Part shown: positions 5,687-11,856 of the stretch, piece after piece | How the letters are laid out: each line of letters starts with the position of its first letter | How positions within the stretch are numbered: the first letter of the stretch is position 1 | DNA from: Macrococcoides epidermidis | GTDB lineage: Bacteria > Bacillota > Bacilli > Staphylococcales > Staphylococcaceae | Assembly (NCBI RefSeq): GCF_042659445.1 | Contig: NZ_JBHSSR010000025.1 | Length of the DNA: 11,856 nt | Direction: 5' to 3' (one strand) | Translations under genes and position numbers: made by a program | The notes under the pieces: model-generated | The model's input: the letters and a program-made list of their open reading frames with translations, nothing else | What the model was told of the DNA's origin: nothing | The model's database searches: none

Positions 5687-6478
5687 TTACGCTCTTAACG
5701 TTGCAGTTACTTCCCCGTTAAAGCCTCGGCTTGCCTGCTCGATTGCCATAAAGCGATTGTACTCGTCGCCGATGTCAATGCGTTTTAACTGTTTAAGTGC
5801 GTCTTCTAAGCTGATCGGTTGCGCACTTGCTACGTAATCGACAACCGTATTAAAGAAAGTTCTAGCAAATAACTCGCTTGATTCATTCGCATAAATGATG
5901 TCTTTTACTCGTTGTAATAAAGTACCAACCGCCGTTAATTCTGCATCGTTCATTTCGTTTAAAGCGACTGTTAACGATTCTTTAGCATCTGCATAAGATA
6001 CAAACGAATTAATTTCGAATTTATTAACGATTGCATTCGCTTTTGTTGTCTCGGCTTGTCCGTATGGTGTATAGCTTTGAGCGTCTAAAATACGAGCTTC
6101 TTCGATAGCTTTGTCTAATTCGTCAAAATAAGTTTTTACAATCGCTTTTACTTCTCTTTCTAACTCCATACGCTTCTCTTTAATATCGTAATGGCGTTTA
6201 GTTGTGCCGTTTGACTCGATGTCATATAGCGGATCTTTAGACGTTTCGATTGCGTTTACTTCTGCTTTGTATTTACGAGTTAATGCATTAATTTCGTTGT
6301 TTTTCTCTTCGTATAAACCGTTTGGAATATCTTCAAAGTTACCCCCGTCTAATAGCGCTTTTACTAATTGAGGGTTATCTTGAATTACGATTAATTCCCC
6401 TTTATTTACGTTTCTTTCTGCTCCGTTATCTTCGATTGTTGCGTAAATTTTCGGTACTAAAAATTGTACGTTTGTCAT
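5687..6478 (-). CDS. Hypothetical helical protein, last gene of the operon
   Basis: 263 aa, not recognised. The N-terminal ~50 residues (start MTNVQFLVPKIYATIED) look like a small beta-rich domain. Residues about 55-135 are highly charged and probably form long helices or a coiled coil (KYKAEVNAIE, KEKRMELEREVKAI). The rest is helical and acidic, and it ends RGFNGEVTATLRA. No membrane segment or catalytic motif is visible. AAAGGGGA lies eight bases before the ATG. It follows the preceding gene after 52 nt and is the last of five genes read from a promoter at 8104-8133. No phage structural genes are nearby, so a resemblance to phage minor proteins cannot be supported. Confidence 0.75.
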   Translation of the reverse strand: MTNVQFLVPKIYATIEDNGAERNVNKGELIVIQDNPQLVKALLDGGNFEDIPNGLYEEKNNEINALTRKYKAEVNAIETSKDPLYDIESNGTTKRHYDIKEKRMELEREVKAIVKTYFDELDKAIEEARILDAQSYTPYGQAETTKANAIVNKFEINSFVSYADAKESLTVALNEMNDAELTAVGTLLQRVKDIIYANESSELFARTFFNTVVDYVASAQPISLEDALKQLKRIDIGDEYNRFMAIEQASRGFNGEVTATLRA

Positions 6479-6530
6479 TTCGTTTATCCCCTTTTGTTTT
6501 TCGTTTTATTTTCGTTTATTTATTCATTGA

Positions 6531-6896
6531 TTAGCGCCCAAACAAGCGCGACATAAAGCTACGATTTTCTTTTAATGCTGGTGCGATTGTTTGATGAATA
6601 GCGTCAATCTCATTTACGTTAGCAGGCGTTAAACCTTTATTTGCGCATATTTCGACTAATGATATTTGTAGATTATCGTCTAAAGTGTTGTATCGTTCTG
6701 CAATGAATGATGATAATGCTTGTTCATTCTTTAAACGTTCTCTATCGTATTTCAATCGTTCCAACTCTTCTGTTAATGATGCTATTTCGATGTCTAACGC
6801 TTCTATTTCTTCGTTTTCTTTATATGATGGACTTGCTTCGATACTCGATTTAAGTACATATCTTACACCGTCTTTTTCAATCGTTTCTAATTGCAT
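6531..6896 (-). CDS. Hypothetical coiled-coil protein with MinD-like C-terminal tail
   Basis: 121 aa, not recognised. Residues about 25-65 form a clear coiled coil (NEEIEALDIEIASLTEELER and on). Residues about 70-105 may be a small helical bundle. The end, NRSFMSRLFGR, is a basic amphipathic helix very like the MinD membrane-targeting sequence (KGFLKRLFGG in E. coli) and like the tail of the Par-like protein at 236-1045. It may thus sit at the membrane with, or in competition with, the Par-like protein; this is inference. AAAGGAG precedes the ATG by eight bases, and the gene starts 14 nt after the preceding stop. Confidence 0.75.
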   Translation of the reverse strand: MQLETIEKDGVRYVLKSSIEASPSYKENEEIEALDIEIASLTEELERLKYDRERLKNEQALSSFIAERYNTLDDNLQISLVEICANKGLTPANVNEIDAIHQTIAPALKENRSFMSRLFGR

Positions 6897-6910
6897 TACT
6901 TACGCTCCTT

Positions 6911-7399
6911 TTATTTACTCGATTTCGTGACTACATATTTACCGTGTACTCTTTCGTTTGCCCCTGTTTTAAGTGCTAACTGCTTACCGAATTCTTTATC
7001 GCTTGTTTGCGATGGTCTTTTTACGTCTCCGAATCCGGCAGATGGGTCTACATAAGTTTTCTGCTTTAGTCCTGCTAACGCTTGATACGATATTGAAAAT
7101 GTCATTTCGTTTGTGAAGTCAAAAAGCGCTTGTGTTTCATCGTTCCATACTAAATGCAATACGTTAACAATTAACTTTCTTGCTTCTTCAACTCGCTTAT
7201 CATACGCATTTAACTCTTCAATCGATTCTATTTCACTTTTCAATCGTTCAACCTCTTTGCGTTTTTCTGCAATCATGTGAGCGCCATAACTCATTTTAAA
7301 ATTTTCGATTTCGCTTTCTTCGATGTATTGCGTTAAGTCAATCTCTTGCTGATCCGTTTCATCTTGTTGCGTTTTAATTCCGTTTAATCTGTCTAACAT
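6911..7399 (-). CDS. Hypothetical coiled-coil protein
   Basis: 162 aa, not recognised. The ATG at 7399 is chosen because AGGGGGAG lies eight bases upstream. A longer frame from a TTG at 7435 would overlap the preceding small gene and has no ribosome site. Residues about 10-35 are acidic. Residues about 40-75 (AEKRKEVERLKSEIESIEEL) form a coiled coil. The C-terminal ~50 residues are polar, basic and probably flexible, ending VTKSSK. No membrane segment is present. Together with the next gene it makes a pair of coiled-coil proteins that may interact. Confidence 0.75.
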   Translation of the reverse strand: MLDRLNGIKTQQDETDQQEIDLTQYIEESEIENFKMSYGAHMIAEKRKEVERLKSEIESIEELNAYDKRVEEARKLIVNVLHLVWNDETQALFDFTNEMTFSISYQALAGLKQKTYVDPSAGFGDVKRPSQTSDKEFGKQLALKTGANERVHGKYVVTKSSK

Positions 7400-7421
7400 T
7401 TTTATCGCTCCCCCTATCCTT

Positions 7422-7577
7422 TTAAATTTCGACAAATAACTTTATAATCTCGTCTTCGATATTTTCGTTATCTATTCGCTGAATACTGATTTCAATTTCG
7501 CCGTCTTTAAACGTTTTAGTTATTGTATAAAGATGGTCTTTTCTTATAATCATCGTTTGCTTGTCGTCTAATTCCAT
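7422..7577 (-). CDS. Small hypothetical protein, 51 aa
   Basis: Begins MELDDKQTMIIRKDHLYTIT and ends IIKLFVEI. AAGGGG lies about seven bases before the ATG at 7577. The gene fits exactly between the preceding stop (7589) and the ribosome site of the next gene, with gaps of 11 and 22 nt, as expected within an operon. It is acidic at the end and probably a small alpha/beta protein. No family is recognised. Its length hides it from routine gene calls. Confidence 0.65.
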   Translation of the reverse strand: MELDDKQTMIIRKDHLYTITKTFKDGEIEISIQRIDNENIEDEIIKLFVEI

Positions 7578-7588
7578 ATAATCGCCCC

Positions 7589-8008
7589 TTAATCGAAATA
7601 ATCATAAAAGCATTCGTAATTACTGAATAAGCGTTTGTCTGCAAGTACATAAAGCGTGAATAAATCATGTGTTACGCTATACTTCTTTTTGGCCGTCTTT
7701 GAATGCGGATCTAAAATATTTCTATTACAAGTAACTTCTATGCGCTGAATGTCTTCGAGTGCTTTATCTTCCCTTACACATTCCTCGATATACTTCGTTA
7801 ATTCTTGCAATGAATCGAAATATAATAGCGTTGTAAAGTCTCTATCTTGTCGCTTATCGTCGTACCTGCTTAGCCCTGCTTTGTATTTATTCGCTTGCTT
7901 ATCAAAGCGTACATAAGCGTAATAATATATTTTATTGATTTTCGTATGATCCGCCTTTCTTTCTTCGAATTGCTCCCGTGTTAATGACTCGGCAAGTGAC
8001 GGATACAT
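7589..8008 (-). CDS. Hypothetical protein, first gene of the five-gene operon; start uncertain
   Basis: 139 aa from the ATG at 8008, not recognised. It is rich in aromatic residues (INKIYYYAYVRF, NYECFYDYFD at the end) and lysine, without membrane segments, and is probably a soluble alpha/beta protein. The ATG lacks a good ribosome binding site. A very strong one, AAAGGGGGG, lies at 8072-8064, but no ATG, GTG or TTG follows it in this frame. The frame stays open upstream, and an ATC at 8056-8054 stands seven bases after the site. An ATC start would add 16 residues (IRYDNIYNHDYFDVIE). A sigma-A promoter lies at 8104-8133. Confidence 0.7.
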   Translation of the reverse strand: MYPSLAESLTREQFEERKADHTKINKIYYYAYVRFDKQANKYKAGLSRYDDKRQDRDFTTLLYFDSLQELTKYIEECVREDKALEDIQRIEVTCNRNILDPHSKTAKKKYSVTHDLFTLYVLADKRLFSNYECFYDYFD

Positions 8009-8103
8009 CTCGATTACATCGAAATAATCGTGATTATAAATATTGTCGTATCTGATATTAACGCCCCCCTTTCTTCGTCTTTCTGCGCTTTCTTTCTAAG
8101 ACA

Positions 8104-8133
8104 CTTATACGTAGAAAAAGCGAAAAAAGACAA
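8104..8133 (-). promoter_or_regulatory. Promoter of the five-gene minus operon
   Basis: On the minus strand TTGTCT (8133-8128), 18 bases and TATAAG (8109-8104) follow directly after the terminator at 8137-8160. Transcription would start near 8097, about 25 bases before the strong ribosome site at 8072-8064. Confidence 0.55.
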
Positions 8134-8136
8134 CAC

Positions 8137-8160
8137 AAAAAAGCGCCTTATTAGACGCTT
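8137..8160 (-). terminator. Terminator after the replication-type/zinc-finger pair
   Basis: On the minus strand AAGCGTC (8160-8154) and GGCGCTT (8147-8141) pair fully, with one G-U, around a six-base loop, followed by TTTT. In the plus-strand RNA the same pair would be a C-A mismatch, so it works for leftward transcripts. Confidence 0.75.
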
Positions 8161-8194
8161 AATTTACGATAATTTAGTTATGTTAACTATATAC

Positions 8195-8881
8195 TTATAT
8201 AGAATTACTACGATTCAGTTCATCTATGCTATAGACTGTTACGCTAGACGGCTTAGTATCTGCAATATAATCGGCATTTAATTTAACGCTGATTCGCTTT
8301 CTATTGCGTCTTACTTTGCCATCTGTAACGATATTACCCGTATTATCTAGTTTGCCTAGTAATCCATCGATATTACGCTCTAGGTACAACGGCACGCTTC
8401 GGTTGTCGTCTGTAGTTCGTTTACGTTTGCTATCGAATTCTTGGTAACATTTCGATAGGATAACGCCGTTACGTTGCATCAGTCGATTGTCTTTGTCATA
8501 CGCTACGTTACGATTACAGCATGGCGCTTGATTACGCAAAGACATATCGAAAAATAACTTATTGCAATGCTTACAACGTTTAAGCCTCTTTGTTGAGTCA
8601 TGAATACGCATCGGTTTATAAGACGTTTTAAGCGTCCTATTAGCTTCGTTGTGCTTCTCGATATATAGCGCATATAAATCTTCGTGAGGCATCTTGTAGC
8701 GTAAATATTGCTCCATAGATCCGCCTACATATAATTTAAAAGCCGTTTCAGTTATAAGCTGATGCTTAATCGCAATCTGTAGCTTACGCCCTTTATCGAG
8801 TCTATACGTTATTTCGGGAATATCTTCCCTCTTACCTACGTCAATATCTGTAAACCTTTGTACATCTTGCGTTATCGTCAT
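8195..8881 (-). CDS. Hypothetical zinc-finger protein, co-transcribed with the replication-type gene
   Basis: 228 aa, not recognised. Cysteines C103-x2-C106 (CKHC) with C121-C122 and C145 suggest a zinc-binding finger in the middle of the chain. The regions around it are strongly basic (KRLKRCKHCNK, DSKRKRTTD, KVRRNRKRISVK), as expected for nucleic-acid binding. GGGGGAG lies close to the ATG and AAAGGA further upstream. The gene starts 20 nt after the stop of the 8902-9921 gene and is followed by a terminator, so the two form one transcript. A role as accessory replication or regulatory factor is inference from this pairing. Confidence 0.7.
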   Translation of the reverse strand: MTITQDVQRFTDIDVGKREDIPEITYRLDKGRKLQIAIKHQLITETAFKLYVGGSMEQYLRYKMPHEDLYALYIEKHNEANRTLKTSYKPMRIHDSTKRLKRCKHCNKLFFDMSLRNQAPCCNRNVAYDKDNRLMQRNGVILSKCYQEFDSKRKRTTDDNRSVPLYLERNIDGLLGKLDNTGNIVTDGKVRRNRKRISVKLNADYIADTKPSSVTVYSIDELNRSNSI

Positions 8882-8901
8882 TGCTCCCCCGTCCTTTTCG
8901 T

Positions 8902-9921
8902 TTAATTTAAAATCATATTTTCGACAATAGTTTTATACGGCTGATCTTCTATCGCTTGTCTTTGTTGCTCGTCAAGTTGCGCTTTTATCTCTTGAACAAA
9001 TAGCGTGTGAGAAGGCTCTACCATCCATTTTGACGGTGTACTCGGATACACAAAAAACGGACTTATTACAAAACTTTCGTTCCCTGCACCTAGTAAAGCG
9101 CTATGCTGAAATAGTGAAAATTTAATATTACCTATCGTTACGGCAAGACTGGACAATGTGCGTAATACTCGGCTCTCGTCCGTATGTCCTAGCACCTTTG
9201 CTATGTCTTTTCGGTTGAGTGGTATTAGTTCGCTGATCTCCGTTATATCTTCGTTAGCATTAGCACATAAAATATTAGTTCGATAATCGATATATGGTAC
9301 TAATGCATAGAGCGTCCCTAACTTCTCAATCGCTTTTCCTTTTTTGTAAGCATGGTATAAATGACGTGTATTATCGATAAAAATACGTGTGAATTTACGT
9401 ACTTTCGATGACCTACCCGGCCGACCGTTTATAAATACTTCGCTTGAAATGTTTATATAATCATCTGTATCAGAAAATAATACGCCCGCCTCTTTAGTGC
9501 GTTGTAAAAACAATTTTGCCGTACGGTCGGGTACGCCTAGCATCTCTTTAATGTCCTTAGCTTTTACGAAGTTTACCGTGTCTTTCTTTAGGCGTGTTCC
9601 ACCCTGTTGTAAAAACGTAGAAAGATAAACAAGTCTTGCATAATCGCCTTTTGTAATACCTGAATACTTTTCGATAAACGTCTGAACGGGCGTATAAATC
9701 ATAAATATAAAGCACGCATCATTAATGTTAGATACTTGCGATTGTTCGAATTGCTCGTAAGTAATCGATACTTGCTTAGCTAAACTATCTCTATATGAAT
9801 TACTTTGAGACGTTGGTACATTCTTTACTACTCTTAAATCTGTGCGTTGTTCTCCGTGCTGATCGTATAGTTCGAATTCTGTATCATTCTGTATAAAACT
9901 AATCTTCTCCCGTTTAATCAT
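8902..9921 (-). CDS. Winged-helix plasmid replication-type protein
   Basis: 339 aa from the ATG at 9921, preceded by AAAGGAG ten bases upstream; a longer GTG frame from 9999 has no such site. Residues about 90-160 form a first winged helix (LVYLSTFLQQGG, then VKAKDIKEMLGVPDRTAKLF and a wing), reminiscent of the RepL/MarR-like fold. Residues about 165-195 are basic (GRPGRSSKVRKFTRIF). Residues about 198-262 (LGTLYALVPYIDYRTNILCA, IPLNRKDIAKVLGH) match a pattern I know from replication-type proteins of staphylococcal and Bacillus plasmids and phages, with a second HTH. The C-terminal ~45 residues are polar and helical. Two 16-bp direct repeats lie just upstream. It may be the initiator, a second initiator or a copy-control regulator; the other candidate is 1978-2835. 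Confidence 0.6.
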   Translation of the reverse strand: MIKREKISFIQNDTEFELYDQHGEQRTDLRVVKNVPTSQSNSYRDSLAKQVSITYEQFEQSQVSNINDACFIFMIYTPVQTFIEKYSGITKGDYARLVYLSTFLQQGGTRLKKDTVNFVKAKDIKEMLGVPDRTAKLFLQRTKEAGVLFSDTDDYINISSEVFINGRPGRSSKVRKFTRIFIDNTRHLYHAYKKGKAIEKLGTLYALVPYIDYRTNILCANANEDITEISELIPLNRKDIAKVLGHTDESRVLRTLSSLAVTIGNIKFSLFQHSALLGAGNESFVISPFFVYPSTPSKWMVEPSHTLFVQEIKAQLDEQQRQAIEDQPYKTIVENMILN

Positions 9922-9967
9922 CTTCTTACTTCTCCTTTTCGTTGTTTTTATTTTACAAATTATGGCT

Positions 9968-10015
9968 TGACTATTTTGCACCAAAAACGCCCTTTTCACT
10001 GACTATTTTGCACCA
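9968..10015 (-). repeat. Two 16-bp direct repeats upstream of the replication-type gene
   Basis: TGACTATTTTGCACCA occurs at 9968-9983 and 10000-10015, exactly 32 bases apart (three helical turns). The first copy ends 47 bases upstream of the ATG at 9921, over or beside the likely promoter. They are probably binding sites for the gene's own product or another regulator (autorepression or iteron-like). Confidence 0.65.
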
Positions 10016-10350
10016 TGTTTTTCGACTAAAAATCGTCGTATCCTTAGAGCGCCAACGGTTTTAAGCGTTTCCGTTCGTTTCCGCCTCCTTCTTCTCTTGT
10101 TAATAAGTTCTTAACTACTTCGCTTCGCTCGTAGGCATTCGCTAGCGCTCATGCACACATGCAAACAATACATACTTTTATTACGGCAATATCGAATATA
10201 AGCGCTACAACTAAGTAGCGCCACCACCCCGTATTAACCGTTATAGATATTGCTGATCTTAAATCGAGTTAGATACGTATTAAATGAATCTTGCAATAAT
10301 GAACGTAGTGAATTGTTGCCGAGGCGTTAGCCTCGTAGCTAAATCGATAA
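10016..10350. other. Intergenic region with dyads and a repeat
   Basis: No gene is supported. It holds the second copy of CTTAGAGCGCCAACG (10043-10057), a GC-richer stretch around 10120-10160 containing CGCTAGCG, the dyad GCGCTAC/GTAGCGC (10202-10208, 10215-10221), and a perfect hairpin CGAGGC-GTTA-GCCTCG (10320-10335). The last lies 16 bases after the stop of the 10351-10731 gene and may be a weak terminator without a T-tract. Confidence 0.4.
10043..10057 (+). repeat. 15-bp repeat CTTAGAGCGCCAACG, copy 2
   Basis: Identical to 2904-2918 and in the same orientation. It lies 28 bases upstream of the paired 16-bp repeats of the second replication-type gene. Confidence 0.5.
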
Positions 10351-10731
10351 TTACTCGAATGTAATCGTTATACGTTGCTCGTTAATAAATTCGATATAAA
10401 ACTCTTCTGCTTTCGTATAAGATGTTAAATCGATATTTGCGGGTATTTCGTAGTCTCTTAAACGTTTTGTTAAATCTTCTAAGTCGTCGGCTAAGTTCTT
10501 GCGTAATATAAAACTATGCTTATCCGTTGTCGCTTTATACTGTATGATTGCGGGTAAACTATCGCTATACTTCTCCAATGTAAAACCGAAGTCATCATGT
10601 AAATTTAACGTTTCGATAGCCTCGTTAATCTCTTCGTTTGTCGCTCCGTGTACTTTGATATTGTCCGTTTCTCTTCCTGATTTTTCGTACTTTCTTGTTA
10701 CCTCATCAATAATCGCTTGTAATACTGTCAT
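10351..10731 (-). CDS. Hypothetical small acidic protein
   Basis: 126 aa, not recognised. The ATG at 10731 is preferred because AAAGGGAG stands nine bases upstream; a TTG at 10737 would leave only three. The protein starts MTVLQAIIDEVTRKYEKSGR, is acidic and mixed alpha/beta, and ends with a probable beta strand (RITITFE). No cysteine, membrane segment or motif is visible. It forms a single-gene unit, with several hairpins on both sides. Its size and style resemble the hypothetical protein at 11163-11588, which also ends in an acidic stretch and strand, but I cannot show homology. Confidence 0.7.
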   Translation of the reverse strand: MTVLQAIIDEVTRKYEKSGRETDNIKVHGATNEEINEAIETLNLHDDFGFTLEKYSDSLPAIIQYKATTDKHSFILRKNLADDLEDLTKRLRDYEIPANIDLTSYTKAEEFYIEFINEQRITITFE

Positions 10732-10741
10732 ACTCAATCGC

Positions 10742-11162
10742 TCCCTTTTCGTTTAGTTTTATATATGGCGTTTAAGCGCCTAAGCCTCGCAAGGCTATTT
10801 TTATGTATTCGGTTTAAAATTTTGTAGCGTATAAAGAGGTCTCGATACTTCTGCGGATCTACTCCGATTTATCACAAAGATTAACGATAATTTAGCGTAT
10901 ATAAAGCCCCCTATGTATATAACGTATGATAAGTAGCGTTTTCGGACGTTTTTGCCGAAAATAAATAAATTTACTTATACATCTCTATAAGATAATTTCC
11001 GAAGATATTACGAAGTGGTACACTTTTGCCGTAAAAAATTAGCGCCAGCATCAAACGAAATTAACCGAAGATGCAAGCGCATAAATATAAACGAAAAATA
11101 AACGGCACGATGCGGGCAAGCGACTAACTTGCTTATCGTGATAATTGCTCGTATAAAACGAG
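10742..11162. other. Intergenic region with several hairpins
   Basis: No gene is supported. It contains AGCCT-CGCA-AGGCT with a short T-tract on the + strand (10783-10802), TTTTCGG/CCGAAAA (10939-10961), and two minus-strand terminator-like structures (listed separately or at 11106-11140). TTTAAAATTTTGT here (about 10812) also occurs at about 3069 in the candidate origin region. Confidence 0.4.
11034..11080 (-). terminator. Terminator downstream of the 11163-11588 gene
   Basis: GCGC (11042-11045) with GCGC (11077-11080) and GCATC (11048-11052) with GATGC (11070-11074) form a two-part stem whose minus-strand exit reads TAATTTTTTAC. A second compound stem, CACGAT/ATCGTG enclosing GCAAG/CTTGC (11106-11140), lies between it and the gene. 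Confidence 0.6.
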
Positions 11163-11588
11163 TTAAATAAGTGTAATTTCTAACGAATAACTATCGTCAA
11201 TCGATTCAACAATAAAGCCGTCAGTAGTCTTTAATACGTAAGCAAGATTATTTTCGTCTTCTAACTCGTGTACCTTAGCAATAATGCTACCTAGCGTTTT
11301 GACTAGCTGATCCGAATTAATCGATTCTTTTGCTTTCTCTTCGTAACGCTCATAACGAATGACGTCGGCCTGCTTCTCGTCATAAAACGTAAAGAATCTA
11401 AATCGCTTATCTTCGTTTATGAAGCTGATCGCATCTTTTAGCGTTTTATTATCCGAAGTTGCGCCGTTTAATGCATCAGTTAATGAAATTGCGCCCGTTT
11501 CTAAAACGTCACTATTCGTCTTAAAATCTTTCTTGATTGCTTCTTTAATCGATTTAACTAGCATTTGTACATGTGCATCTTTTAACAT
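11163..11588 (-). CDS. Hypothetical acidic protein
   Basis: 141 aa, not recognised. It begins MLKDAHVQMLVKSIKEAIKK, has helical charged segments, and ends with alternating hydrophobics (YSLEITLI). ACGGGGGT lies about seven bases before the ATG at 11588. No membrane segment, cysteine or known motif is visible. It is the first minus-strand gene at the right edge and ends in two terminator-like stems, so it is a single-gene unit. Confidence 0.7.
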   Translation of the reverse strand: MLKDAHVQMLVKSIKEAIKKDFKTNSDVLETGAISLTDALNGATSDNKTLKDAISFINEDKRFRFFTFYDEKQADVIRYERYEEKAKESINSDQLVKTLGSIIAKVHELEDENNLAYVLKTTDGFIVESIDDSYSLEITLI

Positions 11589-11856
11589 GCGTATTACCCC
11601 CGTTAATTTTATTTTGCGTGCATATTGTTAGCGCAATACACACGCTTAAAACAGTTCGCGTTGGTCGTCTTACAATTCGATTATAAAACGTGTTGTATGC
11701 GGTGAACAGTTGCAATAATGCAACACCCTATAAGCAAATTATATTATCGATTCAATCTGTTGGGAATTGCAAAAAGTTAATGACTTAAACCAATACTCTT
11801 AAACGATTGATAAGCGTATCTTTAAACGGTATACTTAATTAAATTAGTACCGATTA
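11589..11856. other. Right-end non-coding sequence
   Basis: Upstream region of the last minus gene. GTTGCA-ATAA-TGCAAC (11709-11724) is a perfect six-pair hairpin preceded by GGTGAACAGT, related to the hairpin at 82-109. AAACGGTA (11824-11831) and TACCG (11848-11852) echo the inverted repeat at 1-38. If the molecule is circular, these join into one repeat-rich region upstream of the Par-like gene. Confidence 0.35.

Larger units (their letters stand above)
473..11430 (+). repeat. Dispersed polar heptamer GCKGATC, 23 on + and 2 on -
   Basis: + copies begin at 473, 869, 1737, 2164, 2319, 2731, 2972, 3155, 3661, 3990, 4329, 5351, 5810, 6229, 7348, 7705, 8940, 9232, 9858, 10252, 10853, 11306 and 11424. 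The two minus copies are at 7948-7954 and 8718-8724. They occur in genes of both strands and between genes, about one per 470 bases. The only other GATC in the window is at 4832-4835, in the toxin locus. Confidence 0.8.

Noticed and set aside
7400..7435. Longer start (TTG) for the 6911-7399 gene
   Set aside because: It would overlap the small 51-aa gene and lacks a ribosome site, while the ATG at 7399 has AGGGGGAG at good spacing.
9922..9999. Longer start (GTG) for the 8902-9921 gene
   Set aside because: It would translate through one of the 16-bp repeats and the promoter region; the ATG at 9921 has AAAGGAG upstream.

Overview
This is an AT-rich window from a low-GC Gram-positive bacterium. 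It looks like a plasmid, or most of one, of Staphylococcaceae or close Bacillales type. The support is strong GGGAG-type ribosome binding sites, a one-gene partition protein of the pSK1 Par type, two winged-helix replication-type proteins, antisense-RNA control elements, and no chromosomal housekeeping gene, rRNA or tRNA. The species cannot be named from the sequence alone. Both ends carry AAACGGTA/TACCG motifs, so the window could be a whole circular plasmid opened at an arbitrary point. This is not proven.

Left part, + strand (1-2835). A Par-like protein (MerR-type HTH, coiled coil, acidic linker, MinD-like amphipathic tail) follows phased TAAACG boxes. A very AT-rich four-helix membrane protein comes next. 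Then a winged-helix protein gene (1978-2835) sits behind a ~285-nt leader that has a promoter, an opposing promoter, a pre-start terminator hairpin and an upstream segment able to pair with that hairpin's 5' arm. This is the layout of antisense-controlled transcriptional attenuation in plasmid copy control, so 1978-2835 is the likely initiator.

Middle (2836-5127). About 1.2 kb of non-coding DNA with a perfect DnaA box and a C-rich island may hold the origin. After it lies a probable type I toxin-antitoxin locus. It has a 45-aa hydrophobic/charged peptide, an mRNA hairpin that buries the ribosome binding site, an intrinsic terminator, and a consensus opposing promoter (TTGACA-17-TATAAT) just beyond it.

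Right part, - strand (11588-5080). Two single-gene hypothetical units (11588-11163, 10731-10351) lead to a two-gene unit: a winged-helix replication-type protein behind two 16-bp direct repeats, then a zinc-finger protein, ending at a terminator. A promoter beside that terminator starts a five-gene operon of unknown coiled-coil or small proteins (8008-5687). This operon runs into a ~560-nt non-coding tail with many stems that ends in a strong terminator. The tail may be a large structured RNA.

Across the whole window, 25 of 26 GATC sites lie inside GCKGATC (K = G or T). Of those 25, 23 point the same way whichever strand the genes are on. This polar motif is the most unusual signal seen.
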